Shown in pieces: positions 19,701-28,107 of a stretch of DNA of 64,000 nucleotides. The notes under the pieces were generated by a model. That model was not told where the DNA came from, searched no databases, and worked only from the letters and a program-made list of their open reading frames with translations. The DNA comes from Cystobacter fuscus (GTDB lineage Bacteria; Myxococcota; Myxococcia; Myxococcales; Myxococcaceae). The translations under genes were made by a program, and so were the position numbers. The stretch lies in NCBI RefSeq assembly GCF_002305875.1, contig NZ_CP022098.1, forward strand, positions 5,270,001 to 5,334,000. The letters run 5' to 3'. How positions within the stretch are numbered: position 1 is the stretch's first letter; each line of letters starts with the position of its first letter.

Positions 19701-22010
19701 GAGCTCATGCGCAGGGGCTTCCATCACGCGCTCCAGGCGAGTGATCTCCTGATCGCGAGCTACTGCTGCAACCACATCGTCGCGGTGCGGCTCATGCTGG
19801 GGCACCACCTGGAAGAGGTGGACCAGGAGTCGGTCATCCGTCTGGCCTTCGTGCGCAAGGCGAGCTTCCCGGACGTGCAATCCGTCGTGCATCACCTCCA
19901 GCGCTACGTGCGGCAGTTGCGCGGCGTCTCCCCGTTCGGCTCGCTGACGGGGGAGGACTTCGACGAGGCCACCTTCGAGGCCGGGCTGACGCCCGCGCGC
20001 ATGAGCACCATGCGCTGCTGGTACTGGAGCTTCAAGATGCAGGCGCGCTTCCTCGCGGGCGCCTGGGCCGAGGCGCTCGAGGCGGGCAACCGGGCCGCCG
20101 AGCTGGCCTGGGCGTCGTTCTGTCAGATCCAGGTCCTCGACTTCCACCTCTTCCATGCCCTGAGCCTGGCGGCCTGCCACGCGAAGATGACTCCGGAGCA
20201 GCGCTCGAGGGCGAAGCAGACCCTGCTCCAACACCATCAACAGCTCGCCGAGTGGGCCGCCAACCAGCCCGCGACGTTCCGGGCCCCGGAGCGGATGGTC
20301 TTCGCGGAGCTGGCCCGCATCGAGGACCGGGAGGGCGAGGCCCTGCGCGCCTATGAGGAGGCGCACGACTCCGCGCGCGCTCTCGGCTTCATCCAGCATG
20401 TCGCCCTGGCGTGCGAGCTCGCCGCCCGCTTCTGGTACGAGCGGAAGCTGAAGACGCTCGGGGACTCCTACGCGCGCCAGGCCCGGGACGCCTGGTCGCG
20501 CTGGGGCGCCCACGGCAAGGTCCAGCACCTGGAGGCCCAGTGGCCCCACCTGGCTTCCTCGCCGGCGGCCACCGAGCGCGCCGCGGAGACGGATTCCACG
20601 AAGATCGACGCGCTCACCGTGGTCAAGGCCCAGCAGGCCGTCTCGGGGGAGATCGTCCTCGAGCGCCTGGCGGCCACGTTGTTGCGAGCGGCCATCGAGA
20701 ATGCCGGAGCCCAGCGCGGCGCCCTGTTGCTGCCGCATGGCGACAAGCTCTCGGTGGTCTCCATGGTGGGCTCGTCCCCCGAGGACTCCGCCGCCGGAGC
20801 GGACGAGTCCCGGCTGCCCTGGAGCCTCATCGCGTATACCCGGCGTACCCGCGAGCACGTGCTCATCGGGGATGTCTCACATCCCCATCCCTTCTCGTCG
20901 GATCCCTGGCTCGAGCGAGGTGGGGCCCGCTCGGTGCTGTGCCTGCCCTTGTTGCGCCAGGAGGCGTTCCGCGGCGCGCTGTATCTGGAGAACGGGCTGG
21001 CCACCAATGCCTTCACGCCCTCGCGGCTGGCGCTGCTCGGGCACCTGGCCTCCCAGGCCGCCATCTCCATCGAGAACGCCCGGCTCTACGCCGAGGTCCA
21101 GCGGGCGGAGGCCGCGCTGCGCGCCGCCAATGACGAGCTGGAGAAGCGAGTGGAGGAGCGCACGCACGAGCTGAAGCAGGCCCAGGCGCGGCTGGTGGGC
21201 GCCGCGCGCGCGGTGGGCATGGCGGAGGTGGCCGCCAACGTGCTGCACAACGTGGGCAACGTGCTCACCAGCGCCGTCGTCAACCTGCAGAGCATGACCG
21301 AGACGGTGAATGTCTCGCGCATGGGCCGGCTCAAGCAGATCTCCACCTTGCTCGATGAGCACCAGGGGGACCTGGCGGACTTCCTCACCCGGGATCCGCG
21401 TGGCCTGCAACTGCCGGCCTACTTCTCCGCGCTGGGCAACGAGCTGCTGCGCGAGCAGAAAACGCTCCAGGACAGCATGGGCGCCATGAGCAAGCATTTG
21501 GATCACATCCGGGTCATCGTCCAGGTGCAGCAGTCCTACTCCCACGGCACCCTGCTCACCGAGGAGTGTGAGCTGTCCCAGCTCGTCGACGACGCGCTGA
21601 GCATCCAGTTGCCCTCGCTGCAGCACCACGGGGTTTCCGTCACCCAGGAGCTCGTCAGGCTTCCCCGGGTGAGGCTGGACAAGCACAAGGTGTTGCAGAT
21701 CCTCGTCAACCTCATCAGCAACGCCAAGAACGCCATGGACGGTCTGCCCGAGGGGCGGCGGCACCTGCGCGTGCGGCTCTGGGCCCAGGACGACCGGGCC
21801 TGCATCCAGGTGGTGGACACCGGCATGGGCTTCACGCCGGAGATTCGCGAGCGGCTCTTCTCCCAGGGCTTCACCACGCGTGAGGGAGGACACGGCCTGG
21901 GCCTGCATTCCAGCGCCCTGGCGGCGAAGCTGTTGGGGGGTCGGCTCACCCTCGAGAGCGAGGGGCCCGGCCTGGGCGCCACGGCCACCCTGGAACTGCC
22001 CCTGGGGTGA
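16734..22010 (+). CDS. Hybrid Ser/Thr kinase - ATPase - GAF - histidine kinase
   Basis: A 1,758-residue signalling protein. The N-terminal kinase domain (about 5-270) has VIHKDLKPAN with the catalytic aspartate near residue 126, DFG at about 145 and SPEQTGRMN. A PknK-like ATPase follows (Walker A YSGIGKSAV near 328-335, Walker B LFLDDLQWAD near 452), then TPR-like helices, a GAF domain (about 1295-1455), a coiled coil and a histidine kinase end (HNVGNVLTS near 1503, N box NLISNAKNAM near 1660, VVDTGMGF, GGHGLGLHSS). Similar fusions are common in myxobacteria and cyanobacteria. It probably integrates several inputs into phosphorylation output; the partner is unknown. ATG at 16734 is chosen because the kinase fold starts there. 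Confidence 0.85.
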   Translation: MNIPGYTLRGAFRSTGTNRLFHAVSDADGTSLILKTPLSSGPDPQAIERYRREFDILQRLRDVRGVSRALGCEVLQERPVLLFEAVEGEPLSALVGRPFELLRALELALSLVSTLAEVHRHGVIHKDLKPANIVVTPSGDTCLVDFGVATFQLVEHVEAAPATLIEGTLAYMSPEQTGRMNRAVDHRADFYSLGVTLYEVLTGSRPFQGRDALEWFHAHMAQAPQPPLERVPELPPVLSAIVLKLMAKVAEERYQSAEGLAADLARCREQLLRGVHEDFPLGEHDHPSHFQLPQRLYGRGSEAAALLQGFERVAQGGRPELFLVRGYSGIGKSAVVHELHRPVVRQRGFFLSGKFDQLQRDIPYVTLAQAIRGLTQQLLASTDEELARWGARLNEAWEGQGQVLVDVVPQLELVAGKQPSVGELPPAEARHRFQLVLRKFLGVFATPEHPLVLFLDDLQWADLASLQLLHHLLTHPETPPVLLIGAYRDNEVDASHLLAQTVDGLRAAGARMTELHLEPLTLEEVRRFVADALPGAGDEVLESLPVLALEKTGGNPFFLQQFLLTLHQDGLLVRLPKGPWRWDAAASRARGYSDNVVDFMAGKLRQLPLGTQHLLRLAACVGNSFSLELLRLISHMEESSEVSRGLEPALQEGMLMRTGPGEQFRFLHDRIQQAAQALIPEPQRKAVHLRIGRLLLERLPPETVQDQLFDIVSHLNAGMELIDEPAERLRLARLNAKAGRNAKATTAFRSAATYLATAYRLIPGDPWEVEPALTFRIQLDRATCEFMSGKASEARRLVEELLPRVRTRTDTAAVYRLKSSIHVAASEISAALVCLVECLTQMGIPMSASPSWDEVLAANEEVWALMEGRSIESLLELPRMTDPDIEAAMSVLGAMFAPAYFTNTKLLIVNLCRMVCLSIHHGLNGSAAQGYGWYGLVLGSIFKRYQEGHAFGQLAGAIVERHEISTVRGKILYIQGTLSDWTEPLGNSLELMRRGFHHALQASDLLIASYCCNHIVAVRLMLGHHLEEVDQESVIRLAFVRKASFPDVQSVVHHLQRYVRQLRGVSPFGSLTGEDFDEATFEAGLTPARMSTMRCWYWSFKMQARFLAGAWAEALEAGNRAAELAWASFCQIQVLDFHLFHALSLAACHAKMTPEQRSRAKQTLLQHHQQLAEWAANQPATFRAPERMVFAELARIEDREGEALRAYEEAHDSARALGFIQHVALACELAARFWYERKLKTLGDSYARQARDAWSRWGAHGKVQHLEAQWPHLASSPAATERAAETDSTKIDALTVVKAQQAVSGEIVLERLAATLLRAAIENAGAQRGALLLPHGDKLSVVSMVGSSPEDSAAGADESRLPWSLIAYTRRTREHVLIGDVSHPHPFSSDPWLERGGARSVLCLPLLRQEAFRGALYLENGLATNAFTPSRLALLGHLASQAAISIENARLYAEVQRAEAALRAANDELEKRVEERTHELKQAQARLVGAARAVGMAEVAANVLHNVGNVLTSAVVNLQSMTETVNVSRMGRLKQISTLLDEHQGDLADFLTRDPRGLQLPAYFSALGNELLREQKTLQDSMGAMSKHLDHIRVIVQVQQSYSHGTLLTEECELSQLVDDALSIQLPSLQHHGVSVTQELVRLPRVRLDKHKVLQILVNLISNAKNAMDGLPEGRRHLRVRLWAQDDRACIQVVDTGMGFTPEIRERLFSQGFTTREGGHGLGLHSSALAAKLLGGRLTLESEGPGLGATATLELPLG

Positions 22011-22033
22011 TGGGGGGCTACATGCCGGAGGAA

Positions 22034-23035
22034 CTACCCGTCACCCGGGAGCGGCAGGTGGTCGCGGAAGATGGCCACGATCACCTTCCCCTTCGAAGCG
22101 GTAACGGGCGGGTGGATGTGGGCACGGTTGACATGGCCCTCAAACTTGTAGTGCCACTCGCAGTAGAGCGTCTGTCCCCCGAGTTCCCGCTCCCTGGCTC
22201 TTCGGCATACCCCGTCGGCACGGACGTTGGGTTTCTCGGGTGCAACATCGAATGCCCAGTGGATGAACCGCTGCTGGATGAGTTGGTTCGTAACCGGTCT
22301 GCGCTCCTTGTCGCCTGGGACGGGCTCTTCGGGCGAAAGCCGACCGGTCTCGTCGGTGAAGACCCATGCCCCATGGTCGTCGAGCACAGCGAGGAAATGG
22401 TGGAGGGATTGCCTGATGCGCGCATAGCCTCCTTCGAAGTGGCCGAGCTCGCTCCATACCCCCTTTAAAAACATCAGGACGGGGAATGCGTGTGGAGCGA
22501 GTGCTTCCAGCCCGGCCTCGTCCACATGCTCGACTTCCAGGGTGTCACGAAAGAAGGCGCGATGGGACGGTTCGTCCACGACGAAGTGGATTCGCTCCTT
22601 GGCTCCAGCAACGATCACCTCGCACGGACCACTCCAAGTTCCCGGTAGGGGGAGGCATGCGGTGGCCTGGCGCCTTCCCACCCGTGCGTGCACGAGCGCG
22701 GCAGAGGGTGACAGGACGTCGCTGCCTGCGATGTTCACGTCGATGGCGGGCCAGGCCATCTCTTCGTCCCAGTACTGCATCATGTTGAGATGACCAACCA
22801 CCCGCTGGCTCACCTCGAATGGAAGGTTCAATGGCGAATCCTGGTTCCACAAAAGGTCATTCAGCGTGTATGCGCCAAAGACCTGTTGCTGGAGCAGTTC
22901 TCTGCTCGCCAGGTAGGGTTCCTCCCGCTCGTAGGCGATGTCCAGCCGATCCAGGAGTTGCTCGATTCGCTCGATGTATGTCTCCCGGTTCTTTCCATCC
23001 CAAGCCCAGCTTGACTCCTCCAAGACGAAGCGCAT
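22034..23035 (-). CDS. Unrecognised third gene of a DUF262/ATPase operon
   Basis: A 333-residue protein with no signal peptide or membrane segment. I do not recognise the fold. The C-terminal half has TNQLIQQRFIHWAFD, then the cluster EWHYKFEGHVNRAHIHPP and KVIVAIFRDHLPL, where several histidines and acidic residues lie close together; they could form a metal or catalytic site. The gene starts 3 bases after the ATPase stop and is the last gene of the operon. By analogy with multi-gene defence systems it may be the effector, but this is a guess from position. Confidence 0.5.
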   Translation of the reverse strand: MRFVLEESSWAWDGKNRETYIERIEQLLDRLDIAYEREEPYLASRELLQQQVFGAYTLNDLLWNQDSPLNLPFEVSQRVVGHLNMMQYWDEEMAWPAIDVNIAGSDVLSPSAALVHARVGRRQATACLPLPGTWSGPCEVIVAGAKERIHFVVDEPSHRAFFRDTLEVEHVDEAGLEALAPHAFPVLMFLKGVWSELGHFEGGYARIRQSLHHFLAVLDDHGAWVFTDETGRLSPEEPVPGDKERRPVTNQLIQQRFIHWAFDVAPEKPNVRADGVCRRARERELGGQTLYCEWHYKFEGHVNRAHIHPPVTASKGKVIVAIFRDHLPLPGDG

Positions 23036-23038
23036 CGG

Positions 23039-24157
23039 CTACCTCGGGGGACTGCGTCGCACCCGTGCCAGTGCGGCTACATCGAGTTGGTACTGGTCGA
23101 AGAACTTGCGCGGCCAGTCACTCAAGCCACCAGCAGGCGTGAATCGGAGGGTGGAGCGCTCCGGCTGACCACCGGCCTGCATGTCGAAGAAGTGGACGAG
23201 TGCCTGGTCTGCTCCCAAGAGCTGGTGTTCTCCGATGGCGCGGCGGATGCCATTGAGTACATGGTCGCTGTGCGTCTCCACCAGCACCTGGACTCCGTCT
23301 CTCGCCAGGGTAGCCAGGAAGGTGCCCATGCGGGACTGGCCCGCTGGGTGCAGGTGGGCCTCGGGGTTCTCGACGATCAACAACCCGCCCGCAGGTGTGA
23401 ACAGCCCGGCCAGTACAATGGGAAGGCTGTAGCTCACGCCGAAGCCCATGTTGGGCGCGCGCACCCAATCGCCGCCTGGAGTGCGAAAGCGCAGTGCGGT
23501 GACAGAAGTGTTGGGGAACCAGTCTGTGTTGATTTCAGTAGGGCGGGCGATGTCAGACAGCCAGGCCTCGACCTGGTACTTGAGGAAGGCATCGACGTCT
23601 CCATGCCGCTCGGGGTGCATCCGGCCTGGCGAGACCTTTTCCTTCAATCCATGGAGGGCCAGCACCTGGGCACAGAATTCGCCCCGGACGCCGACACTCA
23701 AATCGTCTGCGGGCCTGGCGCTGGCGCCCAGGACATCCCGCGGGCCGAGTCGTTCGGCGCAGAGGTAGGTGAATGCCCGGTGGGGGCCGCCCAAGGCTTG
23801 AGGCACCTGTTTTGGGGGATCTTTGATGGGCAGGTGGAGAAGTGTCTCGTCGCGTGCATCCAGAAGGAAGCGGACCTCCGTCCCGTCATCCATGAGCATG
23901 GAGAGCACGATTTCCGAGGTATCGACAGCCGTGTGGAGGTTGAGCACGTCCTGTGCGCTGCCCAACTCCAGGCCGAAGGGCCCATTGAGTGGCACGGTGC
24001 GCGCTCCAGGGGTGCTGGCCTCTCGGGCCAGGAGCAGGGCCTGGATGACCGTGGTTTTTCCTGCCCCGTTCAATCCGGTGAGGACCGTGAGGGGAGCCAG
24101 GTCAAGCGAGCAGGAGGCAAATCGCTTGAACCCGGTGATCTGGAGTGTCGTGATCAT
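23039..24157 (-). CDS. DUF3696-type AAA/ABC-like ATPase
   Basis: A 372-residue ATPase of the RecF/SMC-like overlapping group. Walker A is GLNGAGKTT (residues 28-36), with the leading ITGFKRF typical of the head domain. The signature-like and Walker B region is GGLLIVENPEAHLHP, where asparagine follows the glutamate, and HSDHVLNGIRRAI is the switch/H-loop region. The C-terminal end RKFFDQYQLDVAALA is that of DUF3696 proteins. It lies between a DUF262 gene and an unknown gene with a four-base overlap and a 3-base gap. It probably senses or gates nuclease activity on foreign nucleic acid. Confidence 0.8.
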   Translation of the reverse strand: MITTLQITGFKRFASCSLDLAPLTVLTGLNGAGKTTVIQALLLAREASTPGARTVPLNGPFGLELGSAQDVLNLHTAVDTSEIVLSMLMDDGTEVRFLLDARDETLLHLPIKDPPKQVPQALGGPHRAFTYLCAERLGPRDVLGASARPADDLSVGVRGEFCAQVLALHGLKEKVSPGRMHPERHGDVDAFLKYQVEAWLSDIARPTEINTDWFPNTSVTALRFRTPGGDWVRAPNMGFGVSYSLPIVLAGLFTPAGGLLIVENPEAHLHPAGQSRMGTFLATLARDGVQVLVETHSDHVLNGIRRAIGEHQLLGADQALVHFFDMQAGGQPERSTLRFTPAGGLSDWPRKFFDQYQLDVAALARVRRSPPR

Positions 24158-25323
24158 CCGGCGGCCTTCTTGAGGATATCGCGTGCCACCTGGAAGCGGA
24201 GCTTGACCTTGGAGATGTCGCCAGTCCCCTGGCTGACCGCAGCATTGTAGTCGTAGTCCCCCATCCGCTTGCGCGCGGCCTTGATGATGGCTTCCTGGTT
24301 CGGCTTGAGCTGTTCGGGCTCGTAATCGGCCAGCGCGACCGCCCAGCTCTCGAACAGGGCTCGGTTGATGGGGCCGCGTCGGGTTGCCCCGAGGCGGTAC
24401 TTGCGGAATGCGGTGTTGCCAAACACCGCATTCGCGGTACGCATCGCACGATCGAAGTCCGCGGAGAGCTGGGTGATGGCATCCTCGGAAAGGTTCTGTC
24501 CAGAGGGATGGACACCGTCCACCCGGCGAGTGAAATCGAGCAGGAAGGAGTCCAGGCTGTTGAACTCGCGGTAGTCGTTCAGGTTCAGCAGGGAGCGGAA
24601 GGCGCAGAACCGGAGGACTACCTCCCGATCAGCCATGCGCCGCTCATGGCTGAATGCCTCATCCGTCGCCTTGTGGAAGGAGGGCAGGGCTGTCAGCGCC
24701 TTGAGCAAGTCGCGTGAGCGCTTCCGGCTCATGCAATGCCGGATTTCCTGGGCGGTGAGCGGACTGCCTCCTGTGTTGATTCGCCGGAAGACATCGAACT
24801 TGACGTCATCAGGCGTCTGCGGCTCGATGACGTTGACGAAGATTTGCGTTTGATGAAAGCGCCGTCGCAGGACCACATCGAGGTCGTTGAAGGTCTGCCC
24901 CTCCAGGTGCTTGAGGTACTCGAGATCCGAGAGGGCTTCTCCACCGGTGGCGAAGCGGTTGATGGTGGTGAGGCGCTGCACGCCATCGACCACCTGCATC
25001 GCTCCTTGAAAGTCTTGGTTGAAGTAGAACGCAGGTAGCGGGATGCCCAAGAGCACGGACTCGATCAGCCGCGACCTTTGGGCCGGCTTCCAGACGTAGA
25101 GGCGCTGGAAGTCTGGCGCCAGGTCGATGTCGCCGTCCTTGATCATGTCCGCCACCTGACGGAGGGAGAAGGGTTTCGTGCTGATCCGGATCCTGGAAGG
25201 ATCCCACGGCTTTGTCTCCGATGGCCTCTCCCCGACGTCCTCCACCTCGACATCCGTGGCGTCGTTCTCGAAGAACTCCTGCTTGGGCTCCTCAGGGTTC
25301 TCCTGCGGCTTCTCATCGGCCAT
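24154..25323 (-). CDS. DUF262-domain (GmrS-like) protein
   Basis: A 389-residue protein with the DUF262 fold of the ParB/Srx-like superfamily. Key marks are DFQRLYVWKPAQRSRLIES (about 71-89), the DGVQR motif (113-117) and FRRINTGGSPLT (about 179-190). DUF262 is the NTP-sensing/hydrolysing half of GmrSD, BrxU and similar anti-phage proteins; here no nuclease (DUF1524) domain is fused. It opens an operon whose next gene overlaps its stop by four bases. It begins with an acidic, disordered segment (residues 1-40). Confidence 0.8.
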   Translation of the reverse strand: MADEKPQENPEEPKQEFFENDATDVEVEDVGERPSETKPWDPSRIRISTKPFSLRQVADMIKDGDIDLAPDFQRLYVWKPAQRSRLIESVLLGIPLPAFYFNQDFQGAMQVVDGVQRLTTINRFATGGEALSDLEYLKHLEGQTFNDLDVVLRRRFHQTQIFVNVIEPQTPDDVKFDVFRRINTGGSPLTAQEIRHCMSRKRSRDLLKALTALPSFHKATDEAFSHERRMADREVVLRFCAFRSLLNLNDYREFNSLDSFLLDFTRRVDGVHPSGQNLSEDAITQLSADFDRAMRTANAVFGNTAFRKYRLGATRRGPINRALFESWAVALADYEPEQLKPNQEAIIKAARKRMGDYDYNAAVSQGTGDISKVKLRFQVARDILKKAAG

Positions 25324-25503
25324 GGGGTCCTCTCTCTCTTCGTGCGCTTCGCGACCGGTGGAGATAACAGCGCCGACTACACCTTGTCGACCTCCAGGCG
25401 ACAGCGCTGCCCGCCATCAGGTCTGCTCGCGGCATGCGCCCCCAGCTCATGGCATGAATGACGAGCAGAAGGTGCAGGCCGTCCGTGCTCCACTGAATAC
25501 TCC

Positions 25504-27324
25504 TCAGCCCTCCTCGTGGATGAGCCAGATGTTGCGCGTGGCGACGTCGGGCCGCTTGGACAGATCCACGATGCGCTGACCCGGGGCGAAGGGTCGGTTG
25601 AAGGGGTAGCCCCACTCGCCCGAGGTCTCCGTCTCCTGGGCCTCGCCGGTGACGGTCACCTGGAAGCGGAAGAGCATGCCCTCGCGCCTGCCCCGGGGCA
25701 GCAGCAGGTGCGCGGGCCAGCCTCGCTCCCGCACCACGGACGCCAGGCGGGACGGACGGAAGATGACCGCGCGCTCCGAGGGCCGCAGCGTATGGACGAA
25801 GCCATCCATCTCCATCCACATCCGACGCTCGTCCACGAAGGGCTCGGCCACCAGGTGGATGCGCACCGTCACCCGCTGCTCGCGCGGCAGCAGGTTCTCC
25901 ATCCGCAGGAAGTAGGAGAAGGGCTCGTGCTCCAGCCGCGGCTTGAGCACCTCCGAGCCATCCGGCAGCCGCAACGGGCGCTGCGCCAGGTGGGTGTGCA
26001 GCACGTGCGTGGTCATCGGGAAGGAGGGGGGCCTCCCGTCCCAGTGCTCGCCGCCGAACTGCTCCTCGCCCCAGCGCTGCCCGTCGAAGTCCGGCGAGCC
26101 CAGCCCGGGCACGTCCTTGTCCAGACACAGCAGCAGGTCCGGGCTCTGGTGCATGGGCGCCGGACCCTCGGTCATCCACGCGCGCATCCGCACCGGGGTC
26201 TGCTCGGACAGGTCGTGCGGAGCCTCGTGCGTGCTCCGCCAGGTGTCGAGGATGTCGTCCACGTGGCGGTGCCAGCGGTAGAAGAGCGGATCCCTCGCCG
26301 CCGTGGCCGGAGCGGCCAGGACGCCGGGCAGGCCACTCTTGTCCCTCGGCGAGCGCAGACAGGCCAGGAGGAGCTGTCCCATGTGGTGGTACGAGCCATG
26401 GGGACCGAGCGGGTCACGCCAGGCCTCGCCATCGAGGGACGCGGGCGTGGACTCGACCGTATGGGCGAGCTGCTCCACGCTGTCGATGTCGATGGGCGTG
26501 TCCCCATGCCACATCAGTCCCGAGGAGGCCGCGGCGCAGAGCCGATCCCTCCGGGTGGCATGATCCTCGACGCCATAGCCGGGCACTCCCTGGAGGCTCA
26601 GCCCGGGAGGGCGGGGCGCGAAGCCGGGCAGGCGGGAGTCATAGGCCTCGTTGAGGGGCGCCGTGAAGTCCTGCAGGGGCGCCGTGCGGGGCATGCCGAA
26701 CGACAGGCGCTCCGTGTCGTAACGGGCGAGCAACTGCTGGTGCGTGTGCCAGAACGCCTCCGCGTGCCGCTCGGGGAGCACGCGCCGGGAGGGTTGCGTG
26801 GGGTCCGGATGGCCGGCGGCCGGGTACCGCATCCGCCAGGTCTCCACGGCCTCGTTGAGTCCGGCGTCCTCGCGGAAGTAGTCCAACCACACCTCCGCGC
26901 CCGGGACGCCCGGCGAGCCCTTGCGGGGCGGCATCGTCCTGCGCGAGGGCAGCACGAGGTGGGGGGCGCGCTCGTGCAGCGGGGGCACGGTGAGCTCGCG
27001 GCCCTCGGGGTGGTGGGCGAGGAAGAGGCGCAGCGCGTACCGCACCCACTCGGGGTCTCCCCGCCGCGCGCCCTCGTTCGCCGCGTCCAGCACCGCCGCG
27101 AGTCCCGCCTCGCCGGGCCGGGCATTGGCCAGCGCCATGAAGTGGGCGGCCGTGGACAGCGCCTGCTCCAGGTGCGCGGGCAGCGAGGGCAGGAAGCGAT
27201 GCTCGGGAGAGGGCGGCGCGAAGAGCGACAGGCCTCCCTCGGGTGTCCGGGGGAGCGCGTGGGCCTCCGGCTCCCGGCTCGACAGCAACTCCCTCAGCCG
27301 GGTGTTCAGCTCCTCGCGGCTCAC
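25504..27324 (-). CDS. Hemocyanin/hexamerin-like protein (type-3 copper fold, ligands partly lost)
   Basis: A 606-residue protein that reads like an arthropod hemocyanin or phenoloxidase over three regions: a helical N-terminal domain; the copper domain with YFREDAGLN (149-157), [15 protein letters not shown] (194-208) and [13 protein letters not shown] (345-357); and an Ig-like C-terminal domain with [14 protein letters not shown] (464-477), MDGFVHTL and WGYPFNRP (571-578). Compared from memory with the consensus, only H195, H313 and H352 of six copper histidines remain; V160, R164 and Q317 stand at the other three places. It may therefore be copper-free, like hexamerins. No signal peptide is visible. 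It begins with GTG overlapping the YebC stop (GTGA). Confidence 0.75.
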   Translation of the reverse strand: MSREELNTRLRELLSSREPEAHALPRTPEGGLSLFAPPSPEHRFLPSLPAHLEQALSTAAHFMALANARPGEAGLAAVLDAANEGARRGDPEWVRYALRLFLAHHPEGRELTVPPLHERAPHLVLPSRRTMPPRKGSPGVPGAEVWLDYFREDAGLNEAVETWRMRYPAAGHPDPTQPSRRVLPERHAEAFWHTHQQLLARYDTERLSFGMPRTAPLQDFTAPLNEAYDSRLPGFAPRPPGLSLQGVPGYGVEDHATRRDRLCAAASSGLMWHGDTPIDIDSVEQLAHTVESTPASLDGEAWRDPLGPHGSYHHMGQLLLACLRSPRDKSGLPGVLAAPATAARDPLFYRWHRHVDDILDTWRSTHEAPHDLSEQTPVRMRAWMTEGPAPMHQSPDLLLCLDKDVPGLGSPDFDGQRWGEEQFGGEHWDGRPPSFPMTTHVLHTHLAQRPLRLPDGSEVLKPRLEHEPFSYFLRMENLLPREQRVTVRIHLVAEPFVDERRMWMEMDGFVHTLRPSERAVIFRPSRLASVVRERGWPAHLLLPRGRREGMLFRFQVTVTGEAQETETSGEWGYPFNRPFAPGQRIVDLSKRPDVATRNIWLIHEEG

Positions 27325-28022
27325 TTGAGACCGACGTAGATGTTCTGCACGTCGTCGTCCTCGTCCATGGCCTCCAGGAACGACTCGACCTCGGCGCGCT
27401 GCTCGCCCTCCAGGTGCACCGGATTCTTGGCGATCCAGGCGAGGTTCTGCGCGCTCACCGTCCAGCCCAGGCCCGTGAGGGCGCGGCTCACCGCGTCCAG
27501 ATCCGTGGGCGCGGTGAGAAAGCGCGTGGCGCCCTCGTCTCCGGGCTCCAGCTCCTGCGCGCCCGCCTCGATGGCGGCCGCCTCGGCGTCGGCGCCTCCT
27601 TCCGGAGGCGCGGCCTCGATGACGCCCAGCCGGTTGAAGTCCCACGACACCGCGCCCGTGGTGGCGATCTGCCCCTTGCGGAAGAGCACCCGGATGTTGG
27701 TGGCGGTGCGGTTCTTGTTGTCGGTGAGGCACTCGACGATCACCGGCACCTGGTGGGGCGCGAAGCCCTCGTAGGTGACGAGCTCGTAGTTCACCGGCTC
27801 GTCCAACAGGCCCGCGCCCTTCTTGATGGCGCGATCCAGCGTGTCGCGCGGCATCGAGGCCTTCTTGGCCTGCTCGACGGCCAGACGCAGCCGGGGATTG
27901 GAGCCCACCTCGGGCCCACCGGCCTTCGCGGCGATGATGAGTTCCTTGACCAGCTTGGTGAACAGCCGGCCCTTCGCGGCCGCGTGCTCCGTGCGGCCCT
28001 TGTGCTTCCACTGAGCGCCCAT
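27321..28022 (-). CDS. YebC/PmpR family protein
   Basis: A 233-residue cytoplasmic protein of the YebC/TACO1 family, with the N-terminal MGAQWKHKG, the [28 protein letters not shown] block and [14 protein letters not shown]. Members act as transcription regulators and as factors that help ribosomes pass polyproline stretches. This one carries an acidic insertion (about 140-165) and ends [13 protein letters not shown]. Its stop overlaps the GTG start of a hemocyanin-like gene, so the two are made together. Confidence 0.9.
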   Translation of the reverse strand: MGAQWKHKGRTEHAAAKGRLFTKLVKELIIAAKAGGPEVGSNPRLRLAVEQAKKASMPRDTLDRAIKKGAGLLDEPVNYELVTYEGFAPHQVPVIVECLTDNKNRTATNIRVLFRKGQIATTGAVSWDFNRLGVIEAAPPEGGADAEAAAIEAGAQELEPGDEGATRFLTAPTDLDAVSRALTGLGWTVSAQNLAWIAKNPVHLEGEQRAEVESFLEAMDEDDDVQNIYVGLK

Positions 28023-28107
28023 GACAGGCGCTCCTACCTCCCGGGACGCGCCGGTTCAATATGGAACCGAGCGCTTTGTCCTGGGCCACGCGGGAGGAGC
28101 GTGCCTC

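Noticed and set aside
17034-20858. A 1,274-codon open frame antisense to the hybrid kinase
   Set aside because: The plus strand has intact kinase, Walker and histidine kinase motifs over the same stretch.
25313-25503. Possible small gene between the DUF262 and hemocyanin-like genes
   Set aside because: No ribosome site, no coherent translation; it is probably the operon leader.
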